Shown: positions 43,165 through 52,801, counted from the first letter of the stretch. The stretch is DNA of 64,000 nt from Halobellus litoreus (GCF_024464595.1 NZ_JANHAW010000002.1:124001-188000); one strand, 5' to 3'. Made by a program: numbers and translations. Notes: generated from the sequence alone by a model not told the origin.

Positions 43165-44690
43165 CACAGCCCACCTCCCGTGAGGATCGGGTTAACGGCG
43201 TCCTGGATCATCCCGAAGAAGAGGTCGGGCGCGACGCCGAGCACGATCGTGAGCAGCAGGAGCACCGCCAGCGGTGCCACGTCCTGCGTCGGCGCGTTCG
43301 TGATCTCGTACTCGCCGTCGAAGCTGAACGGCCCGAACAGCGTCCGCTGCATCGCGAAGAGCAGATAGCCCGCGACGATGACGATGCCGAACATCGCCGC
43401 CGCCGTGAACAGGGGCATTCCGGCGTGGACGGTCGACTCGAACGAGCCCTTGAAGATGAAGAACTCGCCCGCGAAGCCGGCCATCAGCGGCAGGCCCATG
43501 TAGCCGAACGCGCCGGCGACGAAGATGCCCGCAGTGAGCGGCATCCGGTCTGCGATCCCGGACATATCGCCGACCATCCGGGTGTGCGTCGTGTTGTAGA
43601 TGACGCCGACCGCCATGAACATCAGCCCCGAGATGAGGCCGTGAGCGATCATCTGGAACGTCGCACCGCCGACTCCGTACGTCGTGTACGCGACGAGTCC
43701 GAGGATGACGTAGCCCATAGAGGACACGGAGGAGTACGCGACGATGCGCTTGAGGTCCTGTTGGGCGAGCGCCAGCATCGCGCCGTAGATGACGCTGATG
43801 ACGGCGATGCCCGCGATCGGGACGACGAGCGCGGTCGCCACGTCGGGCATCATCGTGAAGTTGAACCGGAGCAGCGCGTACGTCCCCATCTTCAGGAGGA
43901 CGCCAGCCAGCATCACCGACACCGGCGTCGGCGCTTCGACGTGAGCGTCCGGCAGCCACGTGTGCAGCGGCGCGACCGGCACCTTCACCGCGAAGCCGAG
44001 GAACGTCGCCACGAAGGCGACCGTCTTCAGCGTCGCGGCGTCGAGGCCGGCGAACGCGCCGAGTTCACCCGCTCGGAGCGCCTGTGCGATCTCCGGCAAT
44101 CGCATCGACGACACCGAGTCGCCGAGGCCGAACACCAGGGCGATGAAGCCGATGAACATCACGAGCGACGCGACGTTCGTGTAGACGAAGAACTTGATCG
44201 CGGCGTAGCGACGGTTCGGGCCGCCCCAGACGCCGATGAGGAAGTACATCGGGACGAGGACGGCCTCCCAGAAGACGAACCACGCGAAGAAGTCGAGCGC
44301 GGTGAACACGCCCAGGAGGTTCGCCTCCATGAAGAGCATCAATCCGTAGAACTGCGACTCTCGCTCCGTGATCGGCGTCCACGCGCTGACGATCGCTAGC
44401 GTGGAGAGGATCGTCGTGAGGACGACGAGCGGGAGACTGATCCCGTCGACGCCGACGAACCAGTGGAGGTCGAGGCCGCCGAGCGTCAGCCAGACGACGT
44501 CCGTCTCGAACGCGATCGAGCCGCCCAGCAGGGCGTTCCCGCTCGCGTCGTACTGTGCCCACATCCAGAGGCTCCCGAGGATCGGGAGCGCGCTGAGTGC
44601 CGCCGCGAGTCGGCCGGCGTACTCGTCGGGGGCGACGAACACGACCAGCGCGGCGAGGAACGTGACTGCGATGAGCGCTTCGATTATCAT
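43164..44690 (-). CDS. nuoM: NADH dehydrogenase-like complex I subunit M
   Basis: From ATG 44690 the protein has 508 residues of the antiporter-like proton-pumping type. Typical segments are FWEAVLVPMYFLIGVWGG (channel glutamate), FLGFAVKVPVAPLHTWLPDAHVEAPT and the central KRIVAYSSVSSMGYV. It is translated from an ATGA overlap with nuoL and coupled to nuoN. It forms part of the membrane arm. Confidence 0.96.
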   Translation of the reverse strand: MIIEALIAVTFLAALVVFVAPDEYAGRLAAALSALPILGSLWMWAQYDASGNALLGGSIAFETDVVWLTLGGLDLHWFVGVDGISLPLVVLTTILSTLAIVSAWTPITERESQFYGLMLFMEANLLGVFTALDFFAWFVFWEAVLVPMYFLIGVWGGPNRRYAAIKFFVYTNVASLVMFIGFIALVFGLGDSVSSMRLPEIAQALRAGELGAFAGLDAATLKTVAFVATFLGFAVKVPVAPLHTWLPDAHVEAPTPVSVMLAGVLLKMGTYALLRFNFTMMPDVATALVVPIAGIAVISVIYGAMLALAQQDLKRIVAYSSVSSMGYVILGLVAYTTYGVGGATFQMIAHGLISGLMFMAVGVIYNTTHTRMVGDMSGIADRMPLTAGIFVAGAFGYMGLPLMAGFAGEFFIFKGSFESTVHAGMPLFTAAAMFGIVIVAGYLLFAMQRTLFGPFSFDGEYEITNAPTQDVAPLAVLLLLTIVLGVAPDLFFGMIQDAVNPILTGGGL

Positions 44691-46705
44691 ACGAACCACC
44701 CTCCGAGAACTCCGAAGGCGAGAAGTAACGCGGTCAGGCCGAGCGTCAGGAGCGCCGCGTAGTTACTCACGACGCCGGTCTGGATCCGACGGACGCGCCC
44801 GCCGGTGAAGAGGCTGACACTCGAGACGCCGTTGACGACCCCGTCGACGATACCGCCGTCGAACTTGTTGGCCGCGCTGGCGACCGGTCGTGTGACGCCG
44901 TTGGCCAGCCAGACCTGGTACTCGTCCTGGTAGTAGTTGTTGTACAGCACCGTCTTGATGCGACCGAGCTCGTCGGTGTGCCGGACCGGCTCCGGGACGT
45001 TGTACAGCAGATACGCCAGTCCCGATCCGGCGAGCGCGAGCCCCAGCGAGAGCGCGGCTCCGACCGCCACCGTCGTCGCCTCAGAGCCGATGTACGACGA
45101 GCTGTACGGGATGAGGTCGGCGTAGTGGTGTGCGGTCAGTCCCTCGAAGCTGCCGTCGAGCCACTGGTGGAGGAAGTCGATTCCTCCGATCCCGAGGAGC
45201 TTCTCAATCGGAACCATATTGACGGCGCCGGCCACGGTGGCGAGGACCCCGAGGACCACGAGCGGTCCCTTGACGTTCCAGCGCACGCCGTGGGGATCTT
45301 CGGCCGTCTGCGTTCGGGGGTTCCCGTGGAACGTCAGGAAGACCATCCGGAAGGTGTAGAACCCGGTGAAGAAGACGGCGAGCAGCCCCATCGCGTACGC
45401 GCCGAACAGGAGCGGGCTTCCGCCGAGTCCGTGGATGAGCGTCTCGTAGAGCACCTCGTCTTTCGACCAGAAGCCGGCGAACGGGAAGATGCCCGCCAGC
45501 GCGAGCGACCCCGCGAGGAACGTGTAGTAAGTGACGGGCATCTTGTCTTTCAGCCCGCCCATATCCCACATATTCTCGTTGTGGTGCATCGCGATGATGA
45601 CTGACCCCGCCCCCAGGAACAAGAGCGCCTTGAAGAAGGCGTGCGTCATCAGGTGGAAGGTCGCGGCGACGTAGCCGCCGCCGCCGAGGCCGAGCATCAT
45701 ATAGCCGTACTGGGAGATCGTCGAGTACGCGAGCACCTGCTTGATCTCGCGCTTGACGACGCCCATCGTCGCCGCGAACAGCGCCGTGAAGCCGCCGATG
45801 AACGCGATGATCGCGAGCGCGGTCGGCGAAATCGCGTAGAAGCCGTACATCCGCGCGACGAGGTAGACCCCTGCGGCGACCATCGTCGCGGCGTGGATGA
45901 GCGCCGAGACCGGCGTCGGGCCCTCCATCGCGTCCGGCAGCCACGTGTGCAGCGGGAACTGCGCGGACTTGCCGATCACGCCGCCCAGCACGAGGAGGCC
46001 GACGATCGTGAACCACGTCTGCGGCGCGAAGCCGAACGTGGTCACCGAGGCCTCACCGTTGAGCGCGGCCTCCGCGAGCGCGGGGAAGGACTCCGAGCCG
46101 GCGAACGCCGCCGTCCCGAACGTCGCGAAGACGGCGACGACGCCGACGAGGAAGAAGTAGTCCCCGAAGCGGGTGACGAGGAACGCCTTCTTCGCGGCGC
46201 TCGGCGGCCCCGGCTCCCGGAAGTGGAAGCCGATGAGTAGGTACGAGCAGAGCCCGACCAACTCGAAGAACATGAACGCCATCAGGAGGTTGTCGGCGAC
46301 GACGAAACCGAGCATCGACGCCGTGAACAGCCCGAGACCGGCGTAGTAGCGCGGCAGGCCGGTCTCGCCCTCGTCGTTCATATAGCCGAGACTGAAGACG
46401 TGGACGAGGAAGGCGATCAGCGTGACGATGAGCAGCATCATCGCCGAGAGCGGGTCGATCAGGACGCCGAACGTCAGATCGACCGCCTCGAGTCCCTCCG
46501 CCCACGTGTAGACGGTCGCTTGGTACGTCTGTCCCCCGGCGACGGTCAGGACCGTCGCGATCGAGAGGACGAGTGAGCCCGCCGTCGCGGCGATGCCGGC
46601 GTACGCGCCGCCCTCCGGGAGGCGGTCGCCGACCGCGAGCGCGACGAGAAACGAGACGAACGGCAACAGTACGATCGCGGGTGCGAAGTCGAGTATCCCT
46701 GCCAT
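44687..46705 (-). CDS. nuoL: NADH dehydrogenase-like complex I subunit L
   Basis: The 672-residue protein is the distal antiporter-like subunit with sixteen or so helices and the long C-terminal amphipathic helix region. Diagnostic segments include FFELVGLCSYLLIGF, IGKSAQFPLHTWLPDAMEGPTPVSALIHAATMV and KQVLAYSTISQYGYM. It pumps protons or sodium at the tip of the membrane arm. It overlaps nuoM by four bases and follows nuoK after one base. Confidence 0.96.
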   Translation of the reverse strand: MAGILDFAPAIVLLPFVSFLVALAVGDRLPEGGAYAGIAATAGSLVLSIATVLTVAGGQTYQATVYTWAEGLEAVDLTFGVLIDPLSAMMLLIVTLIAFLVHVFSLGYMNDEGETGLPRYYAGLGLFTASMLGFVVADNLLMAFMFFELVGLCSYLLIGFHFREPGPPSAAKKAFLVTRFGDYFFLVGVVAVFATFGTAAFAGSESFPALAEAALNGEASVTTFGFAPQTWFTIVGLLVLGGVIGKSAQFPLHTWLPDAMEGPTPVSALIHAATMVAAGVYLVARMYGFYAISPTALAIIAFIGGFTALFAATMGVVKREIKQVLAYSTISQYGYMMLGLGGGGYVAATFHLMTHAFFKALLFLGAGSVIIAMHHNENMWDMGGLKDKMPVTYYTFLAGSLALAGIFPFAGFWSKDEVLYETLIHGLGGSPLLFGAYAMGLLAVFFTGFYTFRMVFLTFHGNPRTQTAEDPHGVRWNVKGPLVVLGVLATVAGAVNMVPIEKLLGIGGIDFLHQWLDGSFEGLTAHHYADLIPYSSSYIGSEATTVAVGAALSLGLALAGSGLAYLLYNVPEPVRHTDELGRIKTVLYNNYYQDEYQVWLANGVTRPVASAANKFDGGIVDGVVNGVSSVSLFTGGRVRRIQTGVVSNYAALLTLGLTALLLAFGVLGGWFV

Positions 46706-46706
46706 C

Positions 46707-47009
46707 TTACCACCTCATCGTCGTCGCCTCGGTGACGTCGACGCCGTCGAAGTTGCGGTACAGCACCAGGATGATCCCGATACCGATCGCGACTTCGGCG
46801 GCGGCGAGCGCCATCACGAACAGCCCGAACGTCTGCCCCGTGACGTTCCCCCAGACGAAGGAGAACGCGACGAGGTTGATGTTCGCGGCGTTCAGCAACA
46901 GTTCGACCGACATCAGGAACAGCAGCGCGTTGCGCCGCGTCAGGATGCCGAACAGTCCGATACAGAAGACGGCCGCGGAGAGGAGCAGGTAGTACTCCGG
47001 CGGGACCAT
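46707..47009 (-). CDS. nuoK: NADH dehydrogenase-like complex I subunit K
   Basis: This 100-residue subunit has three helices. The conserved channel glutamates are in LLFLMSVELLLNAANIN and ALAAAEVAIGIGIIL. The ATG overlaps the preceding stop (TGATG), and GAGGTGAGGAG just before it gives a good ribosome-binding site. It couples quinone chemistry to the antiporter subunits. Confidence 0.95.
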   Translation of the reverse strand: MVPPEYYLLLSAAVFCIGLFGILTRRNALLFLMSVELLLNAANINLVAFSFVWGNVTGQTFGLFVMALAAAEVAIGIGIILVLYRNFDGVDVTEATTMRW

Positions 47010-47368
47010 CACTCCTCACCTCCGCCGAACAGCGTGCGTTTGAGTTCACGACCGCCATCGGCGAGGAGCGTGCGTCCGTCGGCGTCCGCCTCGCGCGTCG
47101 CGAGGTGCACGGCGCCGTCGAGCGCGACGTCCAGCGTCACCGCGATCAGGAGGAAGGCGACGAGGAAGCTCTCCCCGGCGACGTCGCCCAGATCGAGGTT
47201 GAACATCGCGTAGCCGATACTGGCCGTGATGTTCGCGCCCTCGGCGAATCCCTGCGGTTCGGGGTACGACGCCGAGAGGATGGTCGCGGCCATCACGACG
47301 AACAGCGCCGCGGCGGCCAGACCGGGAACCAGGTGCGAACCCAGGTTCAGTTCCGGTTTCGTGGTCAT
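47009..47368 (-). CDS. Complex I subunit J, C-terminal part
   Basis: The 119-residue protein corresponds to the second half of NuoJ. It has a first helix (VPGLAAAALFVVMAATILSA) and a second helix (FLVAFLLIAVTLDVALDGAV), and a hydrophilic tail. In bacteria both halves are one polypeptide; here the N-terminal half is a separate upstream gene that overlaps by four bases. It is called nuoJ2 by analogy with other haloarchaea. Confidence 0.88.
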   Translation of the reverse strand: MTTKPELNLGSHLVPGLAAAALFVVMAATILSASYPEPQGFAEGANITASIGYAMFNLDLGDVAGESFLVAFLLIAVTLDVALDGAVHLATREADADGRTLLADGGRELKRTLFGGGEE

Positions 47369-47625
47369 GTGCTACTCACCTCCGGTTGTGTGCGCGTCAG
47401 CATCACGGCGAACGTGATGAGGATGAGAACCCCGCCGACGTAGACGAGGATCTGCATGGCGGCGAGAAACTCCGCCTGCAACATCACGTAGTGCACCGCG
47501 ACGCTCAAGAGCGCGCCCCCGAGCAGGAGTGCGGAGTGCCAGATGTCCCGCACGAGGACGACGCCCAGGCTGCAGCCCACGGTCACGAGGGCGAACAGCG
47601 CGAACGCGATGGTCTCATAAACCAT
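47365..47625 (-). CDS. nuoJ: Complex I subunit J, N-terminal part
   Basis: The 86-residue protein has three helices and the core NuoJ motif LQAEFLAAMQILVYVGGVLILITFA, which contains the pi-bulge helix region of TM3. It ends in a short hydrophilic tail and overlaps nuoJ2 by four bases. Together the two genes make a complete NuoJ. The 113-base gap between it and nuoI is the largest inside the operon. Confidence 0.92.
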   Translation of the reverse strand: MVYETIAFALFALVTVGCSLGVVLVRDIWHSALLLGGALLSVAVHYVMLQAEFLAAMQILVYVGGVLILITFAVMLTRTQPEVSST

Positions 47626-47738
47626 TGTATGTGTCTCCTTGAGGTATCCCTTTGAAGATTTCGAGAAGTCCCCGGCCGGATGCGCCCGGACCGAGCGGAC
47701 TTTGATCGACTGTCTGTTCCGCGCTGTGAGGGATCACC

Positions 47739-48200
47739 TCACTGGTAGTCCACCTCGCCCTCTCCCTCGCCGATCCACGCGTCGCGATCGGGCTCTCTGG
47801 AGTTGAGCGGGTCGATGTCCTTGTACCACGGGACGTTCTTCAGCTGCTCTTTGTTGTACACGAAGTCGTCCTTCGTGTCGGCGGTGAACTCGAAGTTCTG
47901 CGTGAGCAGGATGGCGTCGACGGGACAGACCTCCTCGCAGAGCCGGCAGTAGATGCACTGCCCGATGTGGAGGTTGTACTGCTCGCCGTTGCGCTGGTCG
48001 TCCTGGACGATCTGGATCGTATCGTTCGGACAGACGTTCTCGCACTGTCGACACCAGATACAGCGCTCCTGGCTGAACTTGTGAACCCCGCGGAATCGCG
48101 GGCTCACTTCGGGCGCGACGTCCGGGTACTCGACCGTGAACGTCTCCCCGTCCAGTGCGTGTTTCATCGTCGTCGCCATCGATTTGAGTACGCCGATCAT
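47739..48200 (-). CDS. nuoI: Complex I subunit I, 8Fe ferredoxin-like
   Basis: From ATG 48200 the product has 153 residues. Two [4Fe-4S] motifs are intact: Cys47/50/53/57 (CIWCRQCENVCP) and Cys82/85/88/92 (CIYCRLCEEVCP). They form clusters N6a and N6b, which lead electrons to NuoB. The start overlaps nuoH by four bases. A longer open frame upstream is a shadow of nuoH. Confidence 0.96.
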   Translation of the reverse strand: MIGVLKSMATTMKHALDGETFTVEYPDVAPEVSPRFRGVHKFSQERCIWCRQCENVCPNDTIQIVQDDQRNGEQYNLHIGQCIYCRLCEEVCPVDAILLTQNFEFTADTKDDFVYNKEQLKNVPWYKDIDPLNSREPDRDAWIGEGEGEVDYQ

Positions 48201-49255
48201 GCTATCACTCCCACGATTACGGCCGTGAGCACCAGGTTCGCGAAGGAGAGCACGAGCATCCCCTTCCAGCCGACGTCGAGGAACTGGTCGACGCGGAGGC
48301 GAGGGATCGCGGAACGCGCCCACTGGGTGAACAGGTAGAAGCCCCAGATCTTGATCAGGAACCACACGAAGCCCGGCAGGAACGGGCCGGCCGGGCCGCC
48401 GAGGAACAGCGTCGCCGCCAGCGCGCCGCCGAGGAAGATGTGGATGAACTCGCCGAGGTAGATGAGCACGAAGTACACCGAGGAGTACTCGGTCTGGTAC
48501 CCGGCGACGATCTCGGTCGGCGCCTCGGGCACGTCGAATGGGTTCCGTCCGACTTCGGCGAGGTTCGCGATCACGAACAGCACGAACGCGAAGGGGTTGA
48601 CGAACGCGAACCACTGCGGGATCGTGACGCCCGCGATCGACAGCAGCGGCTCGGTCTGCTGGGCGACGATCTCGCTCATCTGCAGCGTGCCGGTGAAGAT
48701 GATCACCGACGCCGCGGTGACGATGAGCGGGATCTCGTAGGCGATGTTGGAGGCGATCGCCCGGAGGCCGCCGAGCAGCGAGTACTTGTTGTTCGACGCG
48801 TAGCCCATCATCACGAGGCCGAGCGAGGCGATCGACGAGGCCGCGAAGGCGAAGACGGCACCCGTCTCGGGGTCGGCGAGGTGGATGCCGTTACCCATCG
48901 GGATCACCGCGAACCCGAGCAGCGCCGAGAACGGCACCAGAAGCGGGCCGAGGTCGTACGCCGGTCGGTCGACGCCCTCGGGAATCACGAGTTCCTTCGA
49001 GAGCAGTCGGACGGCGTCGGTGACGATGGTGAGCAGTCCGAACGGGCCGATCCGGTTGACCGCGATGCGGTCAGTGAACGCCGCGGTGATCTTCCGCTTG
49101 GCCCACGGGCCGGCGACGGCCGTCTGGACGAGCAGCAGATTGGCGATCAGGAACGCGCCGAGCAGGCCGCCGACGATCTGGCCGACCGTTCCCGAGAGAC
49201 CCAGGAGGCCGGCGATCCGCTCGGGCAGGAGGACCTGCGACTGCAGCGGTACCAT
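48197..49255 (-). CDS. nuoH: Complex I subunit H
   Basis: The 352-residue protein has eight helices of the NuoH type and helps form the quinone cavity. Characteristic segments are RIGPFGLLTIVTDAVRLLSKE, LGLVMMGYASNNKYSLLGGLRA and the acidic loop NPFDVPEAPTEIVAGYQTEYS. Start and stop overlap neighbours (nuoCD by one base, nuoI by four). Confidence 0.96.
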   Translation of the reverse strand: MVPLQSQVLLPERIAGLLGLSGTVGQIVGGLLGAFLIANLLLVQTAVAGPWAKRKITAAFTDRIAVNRIGPFGLLTIVTDAVRLLSKELVIPEGVDRPAYDLGPLLVPFSALLGFAVIPMGNGIHLADPETGAVFAFAASSIASLGLVMMGYASNNKYSLLGGLRAIASNIAYEIPLIVTAASVIIFTGTLQMSEIVAQQTEPLLSIAGVTIPQWFAFVNPFAFVLFVIANLAEVGRNPFDVPEAPTEIVAGYQTEYSSVYFVLIYLGEFIHIFLGGALAATLFLGGPAGPFLPGFVWFLIKIWGFYLFTQWARSAIPRLRVDQFLDVGWKGMLVLSFANLVLTAVIVGVIA

Positions 49256-50925
49256 CAGCGATCCACCTCGCCGAGCACGATGTCGAGGCTACCGAGCGAC
49301 GCGACCATGTCCGGGATGTACTCGCCGGTGGACATCTCCGGCAGCGTCTGGAGGTTCGAGAAGCACGGACTGCGGATCTTGAACCGACCGGGCTTCTCGG
49401 TGCCGTCGGCGCGGATGTAGATACCGAGCTCGCCCTTGGCGGCCTCGACCGCGCGGTAGATTTCCGTGTCGTCGTCGGGGCGCAGCGTCCGCGGCACGTT
49501 CGCCTGGATGTTGCGCTCGTCCTCGGGCCAGTCTTCGAGCAGGTCGACGCACTGCTCGATGATCTTCGCGGACTCCTCGACCTCGCGAAGCCGAACGAGC
49601 AGGCGGCTGAAGTTGTCGCAGCCGTCCTCAGTGATGACGTCCCACTCGAGTTCCTCGTAGTAGCCGTAGGGGTCGTCGCGGCGCAGGTCGTAGTCGATGC
49701 CGGACCCGCGGGCGACGGGGCCCGTCGCGCCGTAGGACTTCGCGACCTCCGGCGGGAGCACGCCCGTGTCGATCGTCCGCGACTGCAGGATCTCGTTTCC
49801 GGTGATGAGGTCGTGGTACTCCTCGACGGCCTGCGGCAGCTCGTCGAGGTAGTCCCGGATCATCTCGAAGAAGTCCTCGCGCGGTTCGGGGAGGTCCCAG
49901 ACCACGCCGCCGAGGCGGAAGTAGTTGAACATCATCCGCTGGCCGGTGAGTTCTTCGAGGACGCTCTGGACCTTCTCGCGGTCCCGCATCGCGTACATGA
50001 AGATCGCGGTGAAGTCGCCGTAGACGTCCAACGCGAACGTCCCGACGGCGAGCATATGCGAGGCGATGCGACAGAACTCCGCGCCCATCGTCCGGATGAT
50101 TTGGGCATACTCCGGGACCTCGATGTCGTTCAGGTCCTCCGCCGCGCGGGCGTACGCCCACTCGTTGAGGAGGCCCGAAGAGGCGTAGTCCCAGCGGTCG
50201 GGGTACGGCATGATCTGGTGGCGGTACGTCTTCGTCTGACACATCTGCTCCTCGCAGCGGTGGAGGTAGCCGATGTCGGGGTCGACGTCCGCGACCTGCT
50301 CGCCGTCGAGCACCGTCTTGACGTGGAGGACGCCGTGCGTGGCGGGGTGGTGCGGCCCGATGTTGACGTACATCGTGTCGCCCTCCTCCTCGCGGTGGTC
50401 GTCGGCGAGGGGGTTCTCCCACTCTTTGAGCGTGACGATCTGCGGCCGGTCCTGGTCGTAGTTCTGCGAGAGCGGGTGTCCCTGCCACGTGTCCGGCAGG
50501 AGGATCCGACGCAGATCGGGATGGTCCTCGTAGTCGATGCCGATCAGGTCGTACGCCTCTCGCTCGTGCCAGTCGGCCGTCCGAAAGACCGGTTCGGCCG
50601 ACTCGCTGACGGGGTCGTCCTTCGTCGTCGGCACGATGACGCTCACTTCGCGCTGTCGGTCGTCGAAGCTCGTGAGGTGGTAGATCGACTCGTAGCGGTC
50701 CTCGCGCTCCTCGGCGGTGACGCAGGAGAGGTGGTCGAAGCCGGCCTCGTCGCGGAGTCGACGCAGGGTCTCCTGGACCGTGTCCGGTCGGATGACGAAC
50801 CCGGGCGCGTTGACGTGTTCCTCGCGGTCGACGACCAGGTCGCCGAGCAGTTCGGCGATCTCGTCGTCCGTCGTCGGCAGCACTTCGACGGCGCCCTCGT
50901 CCGGAGTCGGTTCTTCGAGGCTCAT
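49255..50925 (-). CDS. nuoCD: Complex I fused subunit CD
   Basis: The 556-residue protein fuses NuoC (residues ~1-175, ending HPDLRRILLPDTWQGHPL) to NuoD (~185-556, starting YVNIGPHHPATHGVLH). The NuoD half has the quinone-site His in GPHHPATHG and the conserved C-terminal LPEMSTGEYIPDMVASLGSLDIVLGEVDR-type end. Fusion of C and D occurs in several lineages. The start overlaps nuoB by four bases. Confidence 0.96.
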   Translation of the reverse strand: MSLEEPTPDEGAVEVLPTTDDEIAELLGDLVVDREEHVNAPGFVIRPDTVQETLRRLRDEAGFDHLSCVTAEEREDRYESIYHLTSFDDRQREVSVIVPTTKDDPVSESAEPVFRTADWHEREAYDLIGIDYEDHPDLRRILLPDTWQGHPLSQNYDQDRPQIVTLKEWENPLADDHREEEGDTMYVNIGPHHPATHGVLHVKTVLDGEQVADVDPDIGYLHRCEEQMCQTKTYRHQIMPYPDRWDYASSGLLNEWAYARAAEDLNDIEVPEYAQIIRTMGAEFCRIASHMLAVGTFALDVYGDFTAIFMYAMRDREKVQSVLEELTGQRMMFNYFRLGGVVWDLPEPREDFFEMIRDYLDELPQAVEEYHDLITGNEILQSRTIDTGVLPPEVAKSYGATGPVARGSGIDYDLRRDDPYGYYEELEWDVITEDGCDNFSRLLVRLREVEESAKIIEQCVDLLEDWPEDERNIQANVPRTLRPDDDTEIYRAVEAAKGELGIYIRADGTEKPGRFKIRSPCFSNLQTLPEMSTGEYIPDMVASLGSLDIVLGEVDR

Positions 50926-51632
50926 GGCGAATCAGCCCAGTTGTAGCGCATCACCAGATCGTCCTCGTCGATCTCCTCGGCGAGTTTCTCGACGATCTCG
51001 TCGCGTTCGAGGTCGTCGAACTGTTCGAGTTCGTACGGCTTGACCGTCACCGGACTCGACTCGCCCTCGGCGATGCGCTGCTGCAGCTTCGCGACGCCGT
51101 AGATGAGGGCTTCCGGACGCGGGGGACAGCCGGGGACGTGGATGTCCACGGGAATGACCTCCTCTGCGCCCTTGATGACGTTGTAGCCCTCTTGGAACGG
51201 GCCTCCGGAAATCGTACAGGAGCCCATCCCGACGACGAACTTCGGCTCGGGCATCTGGTCGTAGACGCGCTTCATCCGCGGGGCGAACTTCGAGACGATC
51301 GTCCCCGGGACGATGATGACGTCCGCCTGCCGCGGCGAGGCGCGCGGGACCCCGGCCGCGAAGCGGTCGAGGTCGTGTTTCACCGAGTAGGTGTGCATCA
51401 TCTCGATGCTGCAGCAGGCGATTCCGAACTGCAGCATAAACATCGAGGAGCCGCGGACCCAGTTCATAAACTGGTCGAACTTGGTGAGGATGAACGGCGA
51501 GGAGCCGAACGCCTCCCGGAGTTTCGAGTTGAACCGGTTGTCCGCGCCGCCGCCCGTCATCCGGGCGTCTCGCGTCTCGGTCTGTACCTGCGTGTCGTCC
51601 GTGACAAATGGTGTGTCTCGTTCGCTGCTCAT
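50922..51632 (-). CDS. nuoB: Complex I subunit B (cluster N2)
   Basis: From ATG 51632 the product has 236 residues. The N2 ligands are present: tandem cysteines in FGIACCSIEMM, then GMGSCTISGG and VPGCPPRPE. A hydrophilic N-terminal extension of ~40 residues and a C-terminal extension of ~40 residues are more acidic than in bacteria. It passes electrons to quinone. ATGA overlap with nuoA. Confidence 0.96.
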   Translation of the reverse strand: MSSERDTPFVTDDTQVQTETRDARMTGGGADNRFNSKLREAFGSSPFILTKFDQFMNWVRGSSMFMLQFGIACCSIEMMHTYSVKHDLDRFAAGVPRASPRQADVIIVPGTIVSKFAPRMKRVYDQMPEPKFVVGMGSCTISGGPFQEGYNVIKGAEEVIPVDIHVPGCPPRPEALIYGVAKLQQRIAEGESSPVTVKPYELEQFDDLERDEIVEKLAEEIDEDDLVMRYNWADSP

Positions 51633-52042
51633 GCGTTTCTCTCCGTCTTCCGGCGGTTCGCCAGCGGGCTTTTGACCCACTTGACTGCGCCGTTGCGCCA
51701 CGCCCAGACCAGTCCGACGACGAGGATGCCGACGAATGCGAGCATCGGCAGCAACACCGTCGAGAGGGCGACACCCTGGTCCAGCGCGGACCGGTAGATG
51801 ACGGCCCACGGGAAGATGAGAACGGTTTCGACGTCGAACACGACGAACAGCAGCGCGACCATGTAGTACTGGATGTTGAACTGGACGCGCGCCGTGCCGG
51901 TCGGTACCTCACCGCTCTCGTAGGTGGCGCGTTTACCTTGTTCGGGTACCGACGGGCGAAGTAGCGCCGAGACGGCCATCATCCCCAGCGGGATGCCGAC
52001 GGCGACGAGCCCAAGGGCCCCGATTGCGATCCATTCACTCAT
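51629..52042 (-). CDS. nuoA: Complex I subunit A
   Basis: The 137-residue protein has three helices. The family segments ATYESGEVPTGTARVQFNIQYY and LLFVVFDVETVLIFPWAV, with the conserved Cys of bacterial loops replaced by Ser, are clear. It is the promoter-proximal gene of the eleven-gene operon. A TATA box stands 54-59 bases upstream. Confidence 0.96.
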   Translation of the reverse strand: MSEWIAIGALGLVAVGIPLGMMAVSALLRPSVPEQGKRATYESGEVPTGTARVQFNIQYYMVALLFVVFDVETVLIFPWAVIYRSALDQGVALSTVLLPMLAFVGILVVGLVWAWRNGAVKWVKSPLANRRKTERNA

Positions 52043-52095
52043 TCCGTAGTCTCCCTGACGTTCGAGGATTAGAAGCGCCCCCCCATAAGCGTTGA

Positions 52096-52101
52096 TTTAT
52101 A
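52096..52101 (-). promoter_or_regulatory. TATA box of the nuo operon
   Basis: TATAAA on the minus strand lies 54-59 bases before the nuoA start. Transcription would begin near 52070 and leave a leader of about 30 bases. It is the only clear promoter seen for the operon. Confidence 0.6.
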
Positions 52102-52134
52102 CCGCGGCTGCGCCCTCGACGGCCCAGGCCGCTG

Positions 52135-52785
52135 TCAGTCGTCGTTTCGACTCTCGACGTAGGCGTCGACCCCCATATCGTGGAGGTCGCGGGAGTCGCG
52201 TGCGACCCCGCCGACGAGGCCCTCGTGGTACTCGACCAGACGCTCTCGAACCACGTCGTGCTCGCGCGAAAGTATCTGTGCGGCCGACAGCGCCGCGTTG
52301 AACGATTTGCCGGCGTCGACGGCGACGATGGGTGCGCCGGTCGGCATCCCGATCACCGAGTCGACGGATTTCTCCTGGACCGGGACGCCGACGACCGGGA
52401 TCGGGTACGCGATGGAGGCGGTCATATTCGGCAGGTCGGCGGACTTCCCGCCCGCGCCCGCGATCAAGACGTCGAGGCCGCGCGCCTCGGCGGTCTCGCC
52501 GTAGGCGTACATCAGCTCGGGCGTTCGGTGCGCGGAGACGACGTACGTCTCGTAGGTGAAGCGCGCGTCGGGCGCGTCGCGGAAGTCGGTCTGTTCCGCG
52601 AAGCCGAGTTCCGCGAGCGCCTCGTGCGCGCCCGACATCGTCTCCAGATCCGAGTCCGACCCCATAATGATCCCCACGTCCGGCGTCGTCTCGGGATCCA
52701 CGTCGGCGTCGGCCTCGTCGCGGAGTCGGTCGATCAGGTCCTGTACGGTCACGTCGGCGTCGTCGTCGGGCGTGTAGTCTGTCAT
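52135..52785 (-). CDS. purE: N5-carboxyaminoimidazole ribonucleotide mutase
   Basis: From ATG 52785 the protein has 216 residues. The PurE core is clear: VGIIMGSDSDLETM, VVSAHRTPELMYAYGE, IAGAGGKSADLPNMTAS and VGVPVQEKSVDSVIGMP. A 40-residue acidic N-terminal extension is present. It rearranges N5-CAIR to CAIR in purine synthesis. It follows purK with a 16-base gap. Confidence 0.96.
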   Translation of the reverse strand: MTDYTPDDDADVTVQDLIDRLRDEADADVDPETTPDVGIIMGSDSDLETMSGAHEALAELGFAEQTDFRDAPDARFTYETYVVSAHRTPELMYAYGETAEARGLDVLIAGAGGKSADLPNMTASIAYPIPVVGVPVQEKSVDSVIGMPTGAPIVAVDAGKSFNAALSAAQILSREHDVVRERLVEYHEGLVGGVARDSRDLHDMGVDAYVESRNDD

Positions 52786-52801
52786 CGTCGGTAATCCGGT
52801 C

